The notes beneath the pieces were generated by a model that made no database searches, was not told the origin of the DNA, and saw only the letters and a list, made by a program, of their open reading frames with translations. The translations under genes were made by a program, and so were the position numbers. A stretch of DNA of 64,000 bases from an uncultured Sulfolobales archaeon (GTDB taxonomy: Archaea; Thermoproteota; Thermoprotei_A; Sulfolobales; Acidilobaceae). Where the stretch lies: positions 1-64,000 of the forward strand of contig CAKZTZ010000024.1 in the NCBI GenBank assembly GCA_937921695.1, written 5' to 3'. Below are positions 29,124 through 39,789 of the stretch, one piece after another; within the stretch, counting starts at the first letter, position 1, and every line of letters begins with the position of its first letter.

Positions 29124-30350
29124 TCATCTAACATATTCTCTTCCTATTAGCTCGCTGGCCACGATATATCTCATAATGTTCTGGGCTCCTTCAGCCCCTA
29201 CCATGTATGATAGTATGCCTAGGAATCCTCTGCCTAGTTTGCCTTCCTTTGTGTAGGATAGGGCTCCGAATGTTTTCATGGCTGTTTCATATGTTTTGAA
29301 TGATGTTTCCACAGCTTTCATCTTGGAGGCTGCGGCGTAGAAGGCTAGGTCTCTAGGCTTCACGCCAGGCTCTTTTCTAACATATATTCTGTCGGCTGTC
29401 CAGGCTGCCTTGTAGACTAGGAGTCTTGCAGCTTCAATCTCCACAGCTAGCTCAGCTAGGGGGAAGCTGACCCCCTGGAAGCTTGCTATAGGCCTCTCCT
29501 CGAAGAGCCTCCTATCCCTACTCCATTTGACAGCCTCCTCCAGGGCCCACCTGGCTGAGCCTATGTTTGCAGCCGCCACTAGTATTCTAGCTAGGTTGAA
29601 CCCCTCCATAGCAATGTAGAAGCCTCTACCCTCACCTCCCACGATGTATTTAGGCTCTATAGGGGCCCCTTTCAAGTTTAGAACTCCAGTGGATATTCCA
29701 TGCCTCCCTATAGTGTCCAGTATATTATACTCTAAACCATCAACTATAGAGCCTCCCCTCTTAGCTGTGAAGGCGAAAGCTGTTAAACCCCTATGCCTAT
29801 CTTCAAGCCTGCCAGTCCTCGCTAGTAGGAGCCAGCCACCATAATCCAGCTGCTCTAAAGCCTCCCTAACACCACTAATATAAATCTTCTCCCCATAAAC
29901 CCTATAAACCCCATCTTCAAGGGAGGCTGAAACCCTCAAACCAGCAATATCACTACCACCCTGAGGCTCCGTAGAAGCTATACCGAAGAAGCACCTACCA
30001 GAGCCGACGAGAGGCAATATCTCCCCCTTAGCCTCCTCAGAACCATAAAGATAAAGGATATAGGGCCAAGAATTGTTAAGCAACGTGTAAACAGCAGTAG
30101 CCATAGAAGGATCATGATAGCCCACCTCCTCAGCAGCTATAGCAGCCAAAGTAAAACTACCACCCTGACCACCATACTCCTCTGGAACTGGTATAGCGAA
30201 GAAACCCTGAGAACCCATATCCATAATCAAATCTAGGGGGATAAGATTCTTCTCATCAATAGACTCCCACACGGGCGAAAGCCTCTTACCCAGAAACTCC
30301 CTAACAGACTCCCTGAAAAGCTCCTCCTCCCTGGTGAACGTGAAATCCAA
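29124..30350 (-). CDS. Acyl-CoA dehydrogenase
   Basis: PEEYGGQGGSFTLAAIAAEEVG, ASTEPQGGSDIAGLRVSA, RRLFERPIASFQGVSFPLAELAVEIEAARLLVYKAAW-like region. Confidence 0.93.
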   Translation of the reverse strand: MDFTFTREEELFRESVREFLGKRLSPVWESIDEKNLIPLDLIMDMGSQGFFAIPVPEEYGGQGGSFTLAAIAAEEVGYHDPSMATAVYTLLNNSWPYILYLYGSEEAKGEILPLVGSGRCFFGIASTEPQGGSDIAGLRVSASLEDGVYRVYGEKIYISGVREALEQLDYGGWLLLARTGRLEDRHRGLTAFAFTAKRGGSIVDGLEYNILDTIGRHGISTGVLNLKGAPIEPKYIVGGEGRGFYIAMEGFNLARILVAAANIGSARWALEEAVKWSRDRRLFEERPIASFQGVSFPLAELAVEIEAARLLVYKAAWTADRIYVRKEPGVKPRDLAFYAAASKMKAVETSFKTYETAMKTFGALSYTKEGKLGRGFLGILSYMVGAEGAQNIMRYIVASELIGREYVR

Positions 30351-30566
30351 GAGACAAACACCATATGTAAGGCGTGGTAAAAGAGTTTATAAAATTTCCA
30401 GCCAGGCTATATGAGCAGCCATCCTCTAGCTTGGGAAGTTAAATGTTTAAACCTTAAACGCCGCTGATAGCATAGAATACCTTGAGAGAAAAGAGAGCTA
30501 GAGAGGGGATGTATAGTTAAGTGGCAACATGTAGTTGCTACAGAAGGCTCTAAGGCTTCAGGACTC

Positions 30567-31226
30567 GTGGGGGGAGTTCTTAGGAGGTTAGAGGACGAGG
30601 TTGAGGTTTTAGATGTTGACTCTATACATGTGTATCCGCCCCTTTCAAGCCTCAGTGCTGTCCTTGACTTGTTAGGGCTTGAGGAGGTTACTGTGTTCGT
30701 GTGGGGCTCTGAGCTTTCGGAGCTTGTGGAGTTTGAGTTGGAGGAGCTGGGTTTAACTGTAGCTTTGAAGCCTTCGGGCGGCCTTGTGAGGGGAGTCTCT
30801 CTTAGGAAGGTTTACGAGGAACTTCCTAGGATTGTCTTGACCCTTGACTCTCCTACTCTCAAAGCTTTCGCCTCAAGGACTAGTGTTGACGGCTTAGAGT
30901 ACATGGTGGTTTACGGGTTGGATGGGCTGGCGTATATGCTTGAGGGGGATGTGCATAGGGTGACAATACCTGGCGTCGACGCTGCCAGCATAGTCCACAC
31001 TCACCCTGAAGGGGCATGCGGGCTTTCTAGGGCTGACGTTAGGAGCTCTGCTTACGCCTTGACGGACCTAGTATTGTTTGAGGCAGCAGTGACCCCTACG
31101 TGCGCCTTCTACATAGCTAGGATAGGCTTACTATATGAGGAGGACTTCGCCTTCCTACTTAACAGTGGAGACATTCTAGAGCCTTTAAAGCTGAAGAGTC
31201 TCATTGCCAATGCTATGCCACTATAA
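30567..31226 (+). CDS. JAMM/MPN-motif protein with uncharacterised N-terminal region
   Basis: IVHTHPEGACGLSRADVRSS fits HxHPx(6)SxxD; preceding MVVYG strand. GTG start at 30567. Confidence 0.6.
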   Translation: MGGVLRRLEDEVEVLDVDSIHVYPPLSSLSAVLDLLGLEEVTVFVWGSELSELVEFELEELGLTVALKPSGGLVRGVSLRKVYEELPRIVLTLDSPTLKAFASRTSVDGLEYMVVYGLDGLAYMLEGDVHRVTIPGVDAASIVHTHPEGACGLSRADVRSSAYALTDLVLFEAAVTPTCAFYIARIGLLYEEDFAFLLNSGDILEPLKLKSLIANAMPL

Positions 31227-31323
31227 CACCAGCATAACTATTAGTCTATATTCAAACGTCGGGGTATAATGTTTAATTAACGCTAGCTTAAAAACATTAA
31301 ACAACGGAAACCTATAGGGGATA

Positions 31324-31869
31324 GTGTTGAAACTCGGGGAGGTATTAGCGGCCCTCACTAGCCTAGCTAGGACTGGGTGGATGCTCAGAGGAGTCCCCCA
31401 CAGCCTAGCTGAAAATGTCGCAGAACACTTATTCGCCTCAGCCCTCATAGCCTATGAGATTGCTGTCGAAGCTTCAAAGAAAGGGCTCCCAGTAAACCCT
31501 GAGAAAGCAGCTGTAATAGCTCTAGTCCATGATCTAGCCGAAGCTCTAATAGGCGATATAAGTAAGAGAGCAGAGCTAACAGGCAAAGAGGAAGTAGAGG
31601 AAAGGGCCTATAACAACCTCCAAGTCTCCAAAGAAATGAAAGCCCTATACATGGAGTATAAAGAGCAAACCCTAGAAGGATCTATAGCTAAAATAGCTGA
31701 CAACATAGCAACATACTGGAAAGCAAAGAGGTATTTTAAAGCAGGATACACGGAAGTAGAAGACATAATGACAAGCTCCCTGAAAACAGCCATAGAAACA
31801 GCGGGGAAAAAGAAAATAAAAGAAATAGTGGAGGACATAGTGAGTAGAATAGAAACATCCACAACATGA
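31324..31869 (+). CDS. HD domain phosphohydrolase (YfbR/HDDC2-like)
   Basis: MLRGVPHSLAENVAEHLFASALIAYEIA...VIALVHDLAEALIGDI. Confidence 0.9.
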   Translation: MLKLGEVLAALTSLARTGWMLRGVPHSLAENVAEHLFASALIAYEIAVEASKKGLPVNPEKAAVIALVHDLAEALIGDISKRAELTGKEEVEERAYNNLQVSKEMKALYMEYKEQTLEGSIAKIADNIATYWKAKRYFKAGYTEVEDIMTSSLKTAIETAGKKKIKEIVEDIVSRIETSTT

Positions 31870-31983
31870 GAACACACCGCCAGCTCCTAGCCTAAATGCT
31901 GGATAAGCCCGCTCAAATAACTACTCCCTCGAGAAGCCTCAAAGCTCCTCTAACTTAGAAAGAATAGTGTGGGGGGATAGGAG

Positions 31984-32490
31984 TTATCGGCTATAGGTCC
32001 CCATATTCCACCCATATGCTAGTACTCTCCCTCTTAATGCCCTCACTAGGTCTTCTATACTTCTCAGGTTTACTGGCATCTGCTCGCTCAACGCTAGTAT
32101 TAGGAAGTAGTATCTGTGTGTTCCATGGCCTCTTGGGGGGCATAGTGGGTACCAGTCTCTTCTTCCTCCGCTGTTTGGGAGTACTGTTGTCTTTCCTAGG
32201 TCTTCGTGTGTTAAGCGTGTAATGTTGGGGGGTATGTTGTATGTTGCTAGGTGGTAGAATACTCCTATTGGCGCGTCTGGATCGTAGGATATTATGGCGT
32301 AGCTTTTAGCTCCTTCTTCTAGGGGTGTCCAGGTTATTGTTGGCATTCTGCCTCTGGAGTCGCATGAGAATTCTCGGCTTAGCCTGGCCCCGGTCTTTTC
32401 TAGGCCTTCAATGTTCACGTTTATAGTTTCCTTAGCCGCTTTGATAGCCTCCCTGATATCTGTGGGCGCGTAGAAGCTCAAGTTTTCCAC
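31984..32490 (-). CDS. YbhB/YbcL-type PEBP (Raf kinase inhibitor-like) protein
   Basis: YAIISYDPDAPIGVFYHLATYNIPP...PNSGGRRDWYPLCPPRGHGTHRYYFLILAL. Confidence 0.9.
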   Translation of the reverse strand: MENLSFYAPTDIREAIKAAKETINVNIEGLEKTGARLSREFSCDSRGRMPTITWTPLEEGAKSYAIISYDPDAPIGVFYHLATYNIPPNITRLTHEDLGKTTVLPNSGGRRDWYPLCPPRGHGTHRYYFLILALSEQMPVNLRSIEDLVRALRGRVLAYGWNMGTYSR

Positions 32491-32610
32491 CCTCCGTCAC
32501 TTATAGTTTAGTGTGTTTGGGGGTTAATAGTTTCGTCATTACTTCTGTAACACTGTGGCGTCCTTCCTCTATTAGCTGCTAGCCTAGAGGAGCTTGGGGG
32601 CTTAAGGGTC

Positions 32611-35600
32611 TTGATAAGGTTTAACGCCATATACGAGTCTATGTGCCCTAACTGCGGCGGCCCTATAGTTGTGTCGAGGCTTTTGGAGGGCTTGCCTTGT
32701 GAAAACTGCTTACCCAGAACCCCCTCCAGGGTTGACGTTGAGAGTGTTGCTAGGGTTTTGAAGGCCGGGGGGAAGCTTGGGGGTTTCGAGTGGCTTAGGG
32801 TTATGGCTGGGAGTTTCAGGGATTTCTCATCTTATTTCAAGGCTAAAGTTGGGTTTGAAATGTGGAGTGCTCAGGCTAGCTGGGCTAGGAGGCTTTTGTC
32901 GCTCGACAGTTTCGCTATAACAGCTCCCACTGGTGTTGGTAAGAGTACTCTCCTCAGCGTATACTCTGCTTATAAAGCTGAAGTTCACGGGTGGAGGATT
33001 CTCTATCTAGTCCCCACAGAGAACTTGGCTAGGCAGACTGTCTCGAGGCTTTCAACTATGACTGGGGGTGTTATAGCATATTATTCAACAATGCCTTCAA
33101 AGGCTAAAGCTGAAACTCTAAAGCTCATTAGTAGTGGGAGCTTCAAGGTCCTCGTAATCACTACGGGGTTCCTCGAGAGGAGGTTTGAAATGCTTAGTTC
33201 TCTGAAACCTTTCAACCTCATAGTAGTTGATGATGTTGACAGCCTACTCAGGAATAGCAGGAACGTCGAGAGGATCCTCGGACTCCTAGGGTTTACAGAG
33301 GAGACTATAATGCTCGCCTGGAACCTTGTCAAGGCAAAGCTTAAACTATACAAGGCACTCCAGGCCGGGGCTACAGATAGAATAGCGAGGCTCGAAGAAT
33401 CTGTGGGCGAGCTCGAGTTAAAGCTTAGGGAGAAGCTTAAAGGAGAATCTAGAGGACAGCTGATAGTAGCCTCAGCTACGGGGAGACCACGAGGTGTCAA
33501 ACACCTGCTCTTCAAGGAACTCCTAGACTTTGAAGTCGGAGGCAGCGGGGACTATGTTAGGAATGTTATAGACGCTTATAGAATCTCGGGAGACCCTTCA
33601 GCCTACGTTTCCATAGTGAAAGAACTAGGACCCGGGGGTATAGTCTTCGTGAGCCAACACCTCGGAGCCAAACTAGTAGATGTTGTGGCTCGAAACCTCG
33701 AAGCTACAGGCTTGAGGGTGGGCAAGGCCCTTTCAGGCTCCTGGAGGAGTGTTGAGAAACTAGAGAGGGGGGAGCTCGACGTTATAGTCTCGGTAGCTAG
33801 CAGGTACGGGGTTGCAGTTAGGGGTCTCGACGCTCCTAGGGCTGTGAAGTATGCTGTCTTCGTGGGGGTCCCGGCTAGGAAAATGAGGGTTGAGGAGGCT
33901 CTCTTGAACCCGCAGAGGTTGTTGAGGGTTGCCATGCACATGAGAGATGAGGGTGTAGAGGGCTCCGAGGACATGGTTAAGGTTTTGAGGGAGGTTGTTG
34001 AGGGTTTCGAGGACCCCGGGGTTATAGTGGCGGCTCTTAGGAGAGGCTTTGTAGAGGGCCCCTTAGAATATTCTGTGAGAGCCTATAGGGGTGTCTATGA
34101 GAAAGCTCTAGACTGGGTTAAGGAGAAACTAGGGTCTTCCCACTCTTACACTATAGGCTCTATGGTTTTCACGAGAGAGGAGGGGGGAGACTACATGTAT
34201 TCCCCTGATGTTCTAACATACATACAAGCTAGTGGGAGGACGAGCAGGCTACTAGATGGGAGGCTGACGCTGGGGCTCAGCGTTATAGTCGAGCCTATGG
34301 AGCACCTCGTTAAAGCTTTCGCATTGAAGCTAAACTGGCTAGCTAAGGCTAGCTTAGCAAACTATGAAGACCTTGACATTGGGAGAGTTAAGGGGGAGCT
34401 TGAAAAGAGTAGGGCCGGCTATGGGAGAGAGTTTAAGGTTAAGAGTGTCCTAGTCATAGTGGAGTCGCCGACGAAAGCCAGGACTATAGCATGGTTCTGG
34501 GGGAGGCCTGGGAAGAGGAGGGTTAAGAATCTAATAGTATATGAGACTTCAGCTGTAGATGTTGAGAGTGGGACTGTCTACTTGCTCCAAGTTACAGCTT
34601 CTAGGGGTCACATCTTTGACTTAGTGGAGAACGTTCAAGGATCTATTTATGGTGTTCTCCGCGACGGCGACAGGTATTCCCCGGTATATGGTACTGTTAA
34701 GAGGTGTCTCTCCTGCGGGGCACAGTTTATAGATAGCCTCTCTTGCCCCAAGTGCGGCTCATCTAACTTCAGGGATTCTAAGGTTATACTCGAGGTTCTC
34801 AGGAAGCTCGCCATGGAGGTTGACGAGGTTATAATATCAACAGACCCTGACAGGGAGGGGGAGAAGATAGCCTGGGACATATTCTTGGCCCTCAAAACTT
34901 TCAACGGCAACGTTAGGAGGGCTAGGTTCCATGAAGTCACTAGGGAGGCTTTCCTTAAAGCTTTGAGGGAGGCCTCGGAGTTCAACGTTAAAGCTGTTGA
35001 AGCCCAGATAGCTAGGAGGATCGTGGACAGGTGGGTTGGCTATTCTCTCAGCGAAGTCCTCCAAAGCGTTTATAATGCTAGGTGGATGGGGGCTGGGAGG
35101 GTTCAAAGTCCTGTCCTAGGCTGGATCGTGGACAGGTATTCTGAGAGGTTGAAATCCATGGGGTACTCTGCTTGTTTAAACCTAAGCGTATCCTACAAGG
35201 TATGTATTTACACTGGGAGCAGGGAGGAAGCCGAGAGGCTAATGAGAGTAGACAGTGTTAAGGTTAAGAGTTTAGAGCTCTCGGAGGAGACCCTAAGCCC
35301 CCCTCCACCGTTTACCACGGACTCCCTCATATATGAAGCTTCTAGAAGGCTGAGGCTTACAGCTGAGGCTACAATGAGAGTAGCCCAGGAGCTTTTCGAG
35401 TCAGGCCTAATAACATATCATAGGACAGACTCTACTAGAGTATCACCCGCCGGGATAGCTGTAGCTAGAGAATACCTGGATAGGAAAAATCTCGGGGACG
35501 CTTATAAACCCAGAGGGTGGGGTGAGGGGGGAGCCCATGAGGCTATAAGGCCTACGAGACCCCTAGACTTGGAAGATCTCGATAGGGCTTTAAGTGAGGG

Positions 35601-36264
35601 GCTCTTGAAGGTTCACGTTAAACTCTTATGGCCTCACAGAGCCCTCTACGACCTCATATTTAGGAGGTTCACAGCTAGCCAGATGGTTGAAGCTAGAGTT
35701 GTAAAGGCTAAGGTTAACATAGGGGTCCTCGATAGAGTCGAAACTCTAAATGTTGTAGCGGGCGTTATTTATGAGGGTTTTACAAGAATATACTCTAATT
35801 TCAAAGTCGAAGGATGGCTCCTCAAAGTCAAAGAAGGAGACGATATCGGTGTTGAGAGCTCTACAGTCAGAAAATCCAGCCCTATAAGCCTATACACGAG
35901 CGGCGACCTAGTAAAGCTCATGAAGGAGAAGGGGGTTGGAAGACCCAGCACATACCATAAAGCCATAGAAGCTAACAAGAGGCACGGCTACATAGTTGAG
36001 AGCAAGAGGCACAGACTACTAATACCCACGAAAACCGGGATAGAAACATACAACTACTTAACGAGACACTTCAAACACCTAGTAAGCGAAAGCTACACGG
36101 GGAGGCTAGAAGAAGACCTCGACAATATAGAATCAGACTCCATAGATCCTAACACGCTCCTAAAAGATGTGTGGCAAGAAATAGTAGTTTTGAAAGAGAA
36201 AGCAATACAGAAAAGCTTAGATCCTAACACTATACTAGAGAAGAACGTGACAGTGAAAGCATGA
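32611..36264 (+). CDS. rgy: Reverse gyrase
   Basis: N-terminal Zn ribbon, ITAPTGVGKSTLLSVYSAYK, VVDDVDSLL, second Zn finger CLSCGAQFIDSLSCPKCGSS, Toprim DEVIISTDPDREGEKIAWDIF, active site LITYHRTDSTRVS. Confidence 0.98.
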   Translation: MIRFNAIYESMCPNCGGPIVVSRLLEGLPCENCLPRTPSRVDVESVARVLKAGGKLGGFEWLRVMAGSFRDFSSYFKAKVGFEMWSAQASWARRLLSLDSFAITAPTGVGKSTLLSVYSAYKAEVHGWRILYLVPTENLARQTVSRLSTMTGGVIAYYSTMPSKAKAETLKLISSGSFKVLVITTGFLERRFEMLSSLKPFNLIVVDDVDSLLRNSRNVERILGLLGFTEETIMLAWNLVKAKLKLYKALQAGATDRIARLEESVGELELKLREKLKGESRGQLIVASATGRPRGVKHLLFKELLDFEVGGSGDYVRNVIDAYRISGDPSAYVSIVKELGPGGIVFVSQHLGAKLVDVVARNLEATGLRVGKALSGSWRSVEKLERGELDVIVSVASRYGVAVRGLDAPRAVKYAVFVGVPARKMRVEEALLNPQRLLRVAMHMRDEGVEGSEDMVKVLREVVEGFEDPGVIVAALRRGFVEGPLEYSVRAYRGVYEKALDWVKEKLGSSHSYTIGSMVFTREEGGDYMYSPDVLTYIQASGRTSRLLDGRLTLGLSVIVEPMEHLVKAFALKLNWLAKASLANYEDLDIGRVKGELEKSRAGYGREFKVKSVLVIVESPTKARTIAWFWGRPGKRRVKNLIVYETSAVDVESGTVYLLQVTASRGHIFDLVENVQGSIYGVLRDGDRYSPVYGTVKRCLSCGAQFIDSLSCPKCGSSNFRDSKVILEVLRKLAMEVDEVIISTDPDREGEKIAWDIFLALKTFNGNVRRARFHEVTREAFLKALREASEFNVKAVEAQIARRIVDRWVGYSLSEVLQSVYNARWMGAGRVQSPVLGWIVDRYSERLKSMGYSACLNLSVSYKVCIYTGSREEAERLMRVDSVKVKSLELSEETLSPPPPFTTDSLIYEASRRLRLTAEATMRVAQELFESGLITYHRTDSTRVSPAGIAVAREYLDRKNLGDAYKPRGWGEGGAHEAIRPTRPLDLEDLDRALSEGLLKVHVKLLWPHRALYDLIFRRFTASQMVEARVVKAKVNIGVLDRVETLNVVAGVIYEGFTRIYSNFKVEGWLLKVKEGDDIGVESSTVRKSSPISLYTSGDLVKLMKEKGVGRPSTYHKAIEANKRHGYIVESKRHRLLIPTKTGIETYNYLTRHFKHLVSESYTGRLEEDLDNIESDSIDPNTLLKDVWQEIVVLKEKAIQKSLDPNTILEKNVTVKA

Positions 36265-36453
36265 AAATAAAAGAGTAGACTTTAAGACTCTTCCCCTGAA
36301 AACCACATCTACCCTGGCTTAACGCGTGTTTTTAAACTCTGGCAGTCTAGGAGTGATGTTAAAAAGCGTTCTCGAACCATTTAAATTATTAGGGTTCGAG
36401 GCCTGGCTACAGAGCTTAGTTATGTAGATTTTGTTGTTAGGGTTTTAACTGCT

Positions 36454-37737
36454 GTGGCTGGAGGGGCTCTTATAGGGCTTGAGAGGGAGAGGCTTCAGCT
36501 TGTTGGCACTGAGAGGGGTTCTAGGAGTCTCCCTGGTGTTAGGAGTTTCGGGCTCATAAGTCTTTATGGTGGCCTAGCCTCTATGACTTCTACTTTAGCT
36601 TCTGGGGGTGACCTTATTGTTTGGAGTATCATATTCTCCTCCGCTACTCTAGCTATGGCTCTATTCTTCAGCATATACACTTATCTCACAATGTCTTCTA
36701 GGAGGGCTCCGGGTATGACGACCTATGTTGTCATACTCGTAGCTTACATTATAGGTGTCACGGCAGGCTTGGGGAAGCTTATGGAGGCGGCTTCAGTAAC
36801 CATACTAGCTACACTCCTCTTAGCTATTAAAAACCCTGCAGTTAAGCTGGCTAGGGAGCTTAAATATGAAGAGCTCACAGCCATAATGGAGGTCGCTGTC
36901 CTAGCCCTCATAATAGGGCCTATAGTGGCAGCATACTCCCCTCTCATCCCGTGGATCGACATTTATAGGATCTACATATTCTTCCTTCTAGTCTTAGCCT
37001 TAAGCCTCATAAGTTACGGGGCTGCAAGGATATGGGGAGCCCAGGGAGTCTCATATGCAGCTTCCCTAGGGAGTCTCGTAAACAGCGAGGCTATGATAGC
37101 CGGGGTCACTAGGCTCGTGGGAGAGTCTAGGACTTCATCAGAGGATAAAGCTAGGGTTCTCGGAGTCTTAACAACAATAATAATAGCTACTATGCATCTC
37201 AGAGCATCCCTATTAGCTCTAGTAGCACTCAGCATATTCGCAGGCCCCCCGATTATCGGAGAGTCTATAGGGCTCTTAGTCCTAGCCCTCATCTCTACAG
37301 CAATACTATCATACACCCTTAGGATCAGCCTTTCAAGCCCCCAACTTAACATAACAGTGAAAAGCCCCCTAAGCTGGTATACTGCGGTTAAAGTAACGAT
37401 AACCTACACGATACTAGTAGCGCTTTTCAGAGCACTGGAGATGGTGGAGGCTCCACCACAAATATTCTACATACTCACAGCAACCGGGGGGTTCGTCAAC
37501 GCCACCGCGGCAATACTAGGAGCCTCTACATCAGTAGCGTTCACCGGGACCCCAACAGGGGTTGCTTCAATAACAGCGGCAATAGCGGCGGCAACGTTGA
37601 ATAAAATAATATACTCTGAAACGAGTCTTCTAGACGAGAAAGCTAAGAAAACAGTTATAATAAGAAGCTTGACTCTCTCAGCGCTCCCCCTGCTGATATC
37701 ACTAGCATACCTGGCGAAAGCTCTAGGAATACTATAA
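36454..37737 (+). CDS. MgtC/SapB-type N-terminus plus DUF4010 membrane protein
   Basis: GGALIGLERERLQLVGTERGSRSLPGVRSFGLISLYGGLA; C-terminal polytopic domain. Coding appears to extend upstream of the GTG. Confidence 0.85.
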   Translation: MAGGALIGLERERLQLVGTERGSRSLPGVRSFGLISLYGGLASMTSTLASGGDLIVWSIIFSSATLAMALFFSIYTYLTMSSRRAPGMTTYVVILVAYIIGVTAGLGKLMEAASVTILATLLLAIKNPAVKLARELKYEELTAIMEVAVLALIIGPIVAAYSPLIPWIDIYRIYIFFLLVLALSLISYGAARIWGAQGVSYAASLGSLVNSEAMIAGVTRLVGESRTSSEDKARVLGVLTTIIIATMHLRASLLALVALSIFAGPPIIGESIGLLVLALISTAILSYTLRISLSSPQLNITVKSPLSWYTAVKVTITYTILVALFRALEMVEAPPQIFYILTATGGFVNATAAILGASTSVAFTGTPTGVASITAAIAAATLNKIIYSETSLLDEKAKKTVIIRSLTLSALPLLISLAYLAKALGIL

Positions 37738-38088
37738 GTAAATAAGCCTTCAAAACCATAATATAAAACGGCTCAATGAAGAACGCCCGGATAAACTGAT
37801 AAGATGAGAGAGGCCTGTGTTACTGAGGGCGCTTCCCCGCTAACAGGAATAGTCATTTTTAGCGGATAAACACTGTCCTATAAAGTATCTAGTGGCTTTC
37901 ACTTTACAGGGCTCTTCTTGAGGCTCGCTGCTTGAGACCCCAAGATGGGTGGGCGTGTTAAGGCGGGCTCTTCTCTCGCTCTACAGTTAGGTTTCCAGTG
38001 GATTGCGTTCCAGCGTGTTCGAATTATCTTCTAGTAGGAATAGGCTTTGATACTTTAAAGGGGTGGGAGTGTAGAATTTTGTGTCTAG

Positions 38089-39612
38089 GTGGGTTCGGTG
38101 GGTGCGAGTGTTATTATTAGTCTTGCTATGGAGGCTGCTTTTAAGGGGTCTGCTAATTATGCTGGTGGTTTGGGGGTTTTGGAGGCTGATAAGTTCTATG
38201 TTGCTGGGAGGTTGGGGCTTCCATATTTCCTCGTGGTCCCCTTCTACCCCTATGGTTATGTTGACTATGTTTCAGCTAACAGGTCTAGGCTAGTTGAGGT
38301 TAGACATAGGCATAGCTACGAGTTTCTTTCAAGGCTGGAGCCTCTGGGTGGTTTAAGTGTTAGGGGTGCTCACGGCAGGCTTATAGCTGATGTGGCTCTC
38401 TATCTCTACCAGAGCGGTTCCGCCAGGGCTGTCCTCTATAGGGTTAAGAGGCCTCCGCGCGCTTCTAGGCTGTTTAAATATGTTTATAGGCATCATGCTG
38501 ACGAGTGCACTTACTATATTACAGCCGCGGCTGTCTCAGCGGAAATAGCTAGAAGGTATGGAAGCAATAACGCTATAGTTGACGTGCAGGAAGCTCACTT
38601 AGCCCTAGCCCCATACCTTCTACCTCCAGAATTCACTGTAAGGTTTATAACACACACCCCGGCCCCCTGGGGTCACCCGAAGCTTTGTAATAGCGAGGCC
38701 GAGGAAGCTTTAGGGGTTAGCCTTCCAGAAGTTGAAACAATGACCGAGGCTGCCATGGATGCCGTATCAGAGGTTTACGCTGTGTCTCGGAAACACGCTG
38801 ATATAACCAGGAAACTCTTCCCCAAGTATGCTGATAAGATTAAATACGTGACTAACGCTATCGACCTCGAAAAATGGCAGAGGATCAAAAGGGACCCTGG
38901 AAGCCCTGAAGCCCTAGCTTTTGAAAGGCTTAAATTGAGGAGGGAGCTCGCATCGCTGATAGCCAGCCTTTCAGGGAAAAGTGTGGATGATAAGCTGATA
39001 ATAGTGTGGTCTAGGAGGATAGTCAAGTATAAGAGACCATACTTCCTAGAAATGCTAGCGGAAGAGAAGGACTTGAAAGATAAAATATTCATATTCGCCG
39101 CCGGAAAACCCCACCCCCACGACAACTGGGGGAGAAGCATAACAGAGAAGCTCATGAGAATCTCTAGAGGGAAAAACAACATATACTTCCACCCAACATA
39201 TGATACTGAAATAGCATACTACGCTATAAGCGGGGCAGACCTACTACTCTTCACCCCATTCCCAGGCTGGGAAGCTAGCGGGACGAGCCAGATGAAAGCC
39301 ATGGCCAACGGGACCCCCGTGCTATCATCGCGAGATGGGGCAAGCCTAGAGTTCATAGAGGATAACGTGAACAGCTGGCTCTTCGGCTCAGACTTAGACG
39401 AGTTCATAAACATAGAGGAAGACGAGAAAGCGAAGAAGATAGACGAGGATGATTACAAGGACATGCTGGGGAAACTACATAAAATAATAGACCTCTATGA
39501 ATCAAGAAGACTCGAATACAATGAAATATCATATAGAGCCTACAAGGAGGCGCCAAAACTCAGCATAGAGAGACTATTAAAGCAATACTACCCATTACAC
39601 TTCCCGCCCTGA
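38089..39612 (+). CDS. Alpha-glucan phosphorylase-like (GT35) protein
   Basis: GSANYAGGLGVLEADKF; WSRRIVKYKRPYF; EASGTSQMKAMANGTPVLSSRDGASLEF aligned to the GT35 EASGTxNMK PLP-lysine region. Confidence 0.8.
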   Translation: MGSVGASVIISLAMEAAFKGSANYAGGLGVLEADKFYVAGRLGLPYFLVVPFYPYGYVDYVSANRSRLVEVRHRHSYEFLSRLEPLGGLSVRGAHGRLIADVALYLYQSGSARAVLYRVKRPPRASRLFKYVYRHHADECTYYITAAAVSAEIARRYGSNNAIVDVQEAHLALAPYLLPPEFTVRFITHTPAPWGHPKLCNSEAEEALGVSLPEVETMTEAAMDAVSEVYAVSRKHADITRKLFPKYADKIKYVTNAIDLEKWQRIKRDPGSPEALAFERLKLRRELASLIASLSGKSVDDKLIIVWSRRIVKYKRPYFLEMLAEEKDLKDKIFIFAAGKPHPHDNWGRSITEKLMRISRGKNNIYFHPTYDTEIAYYAISGADLLLFTPFPGWEASGTSQMKAMANGTPVLSSRDGASLEFIEDNVNSWLFGSDLDEFINIEEDEKAKKIDEDDYKDMLGKLHKIIDLYESRRLEYNEISYRAYKEAPKLSIERLLKQYYPLHFPP

Positions 39613-39789
39613 ACAGCTTTATGCTCGAAGCTTTTCCTATAGGCTGTTAGATTAGTATAAGCTTAAGCTTTACACCAGGCGGGGAACAGTTCTACTCCAA
39701 GCATTAACTAGTATGGGAAGATCTTATAATAGAAACTATATGATTCAAAAATTAATGTTTTAAAATGCTATTAGTTCCAGCTCGATGTG

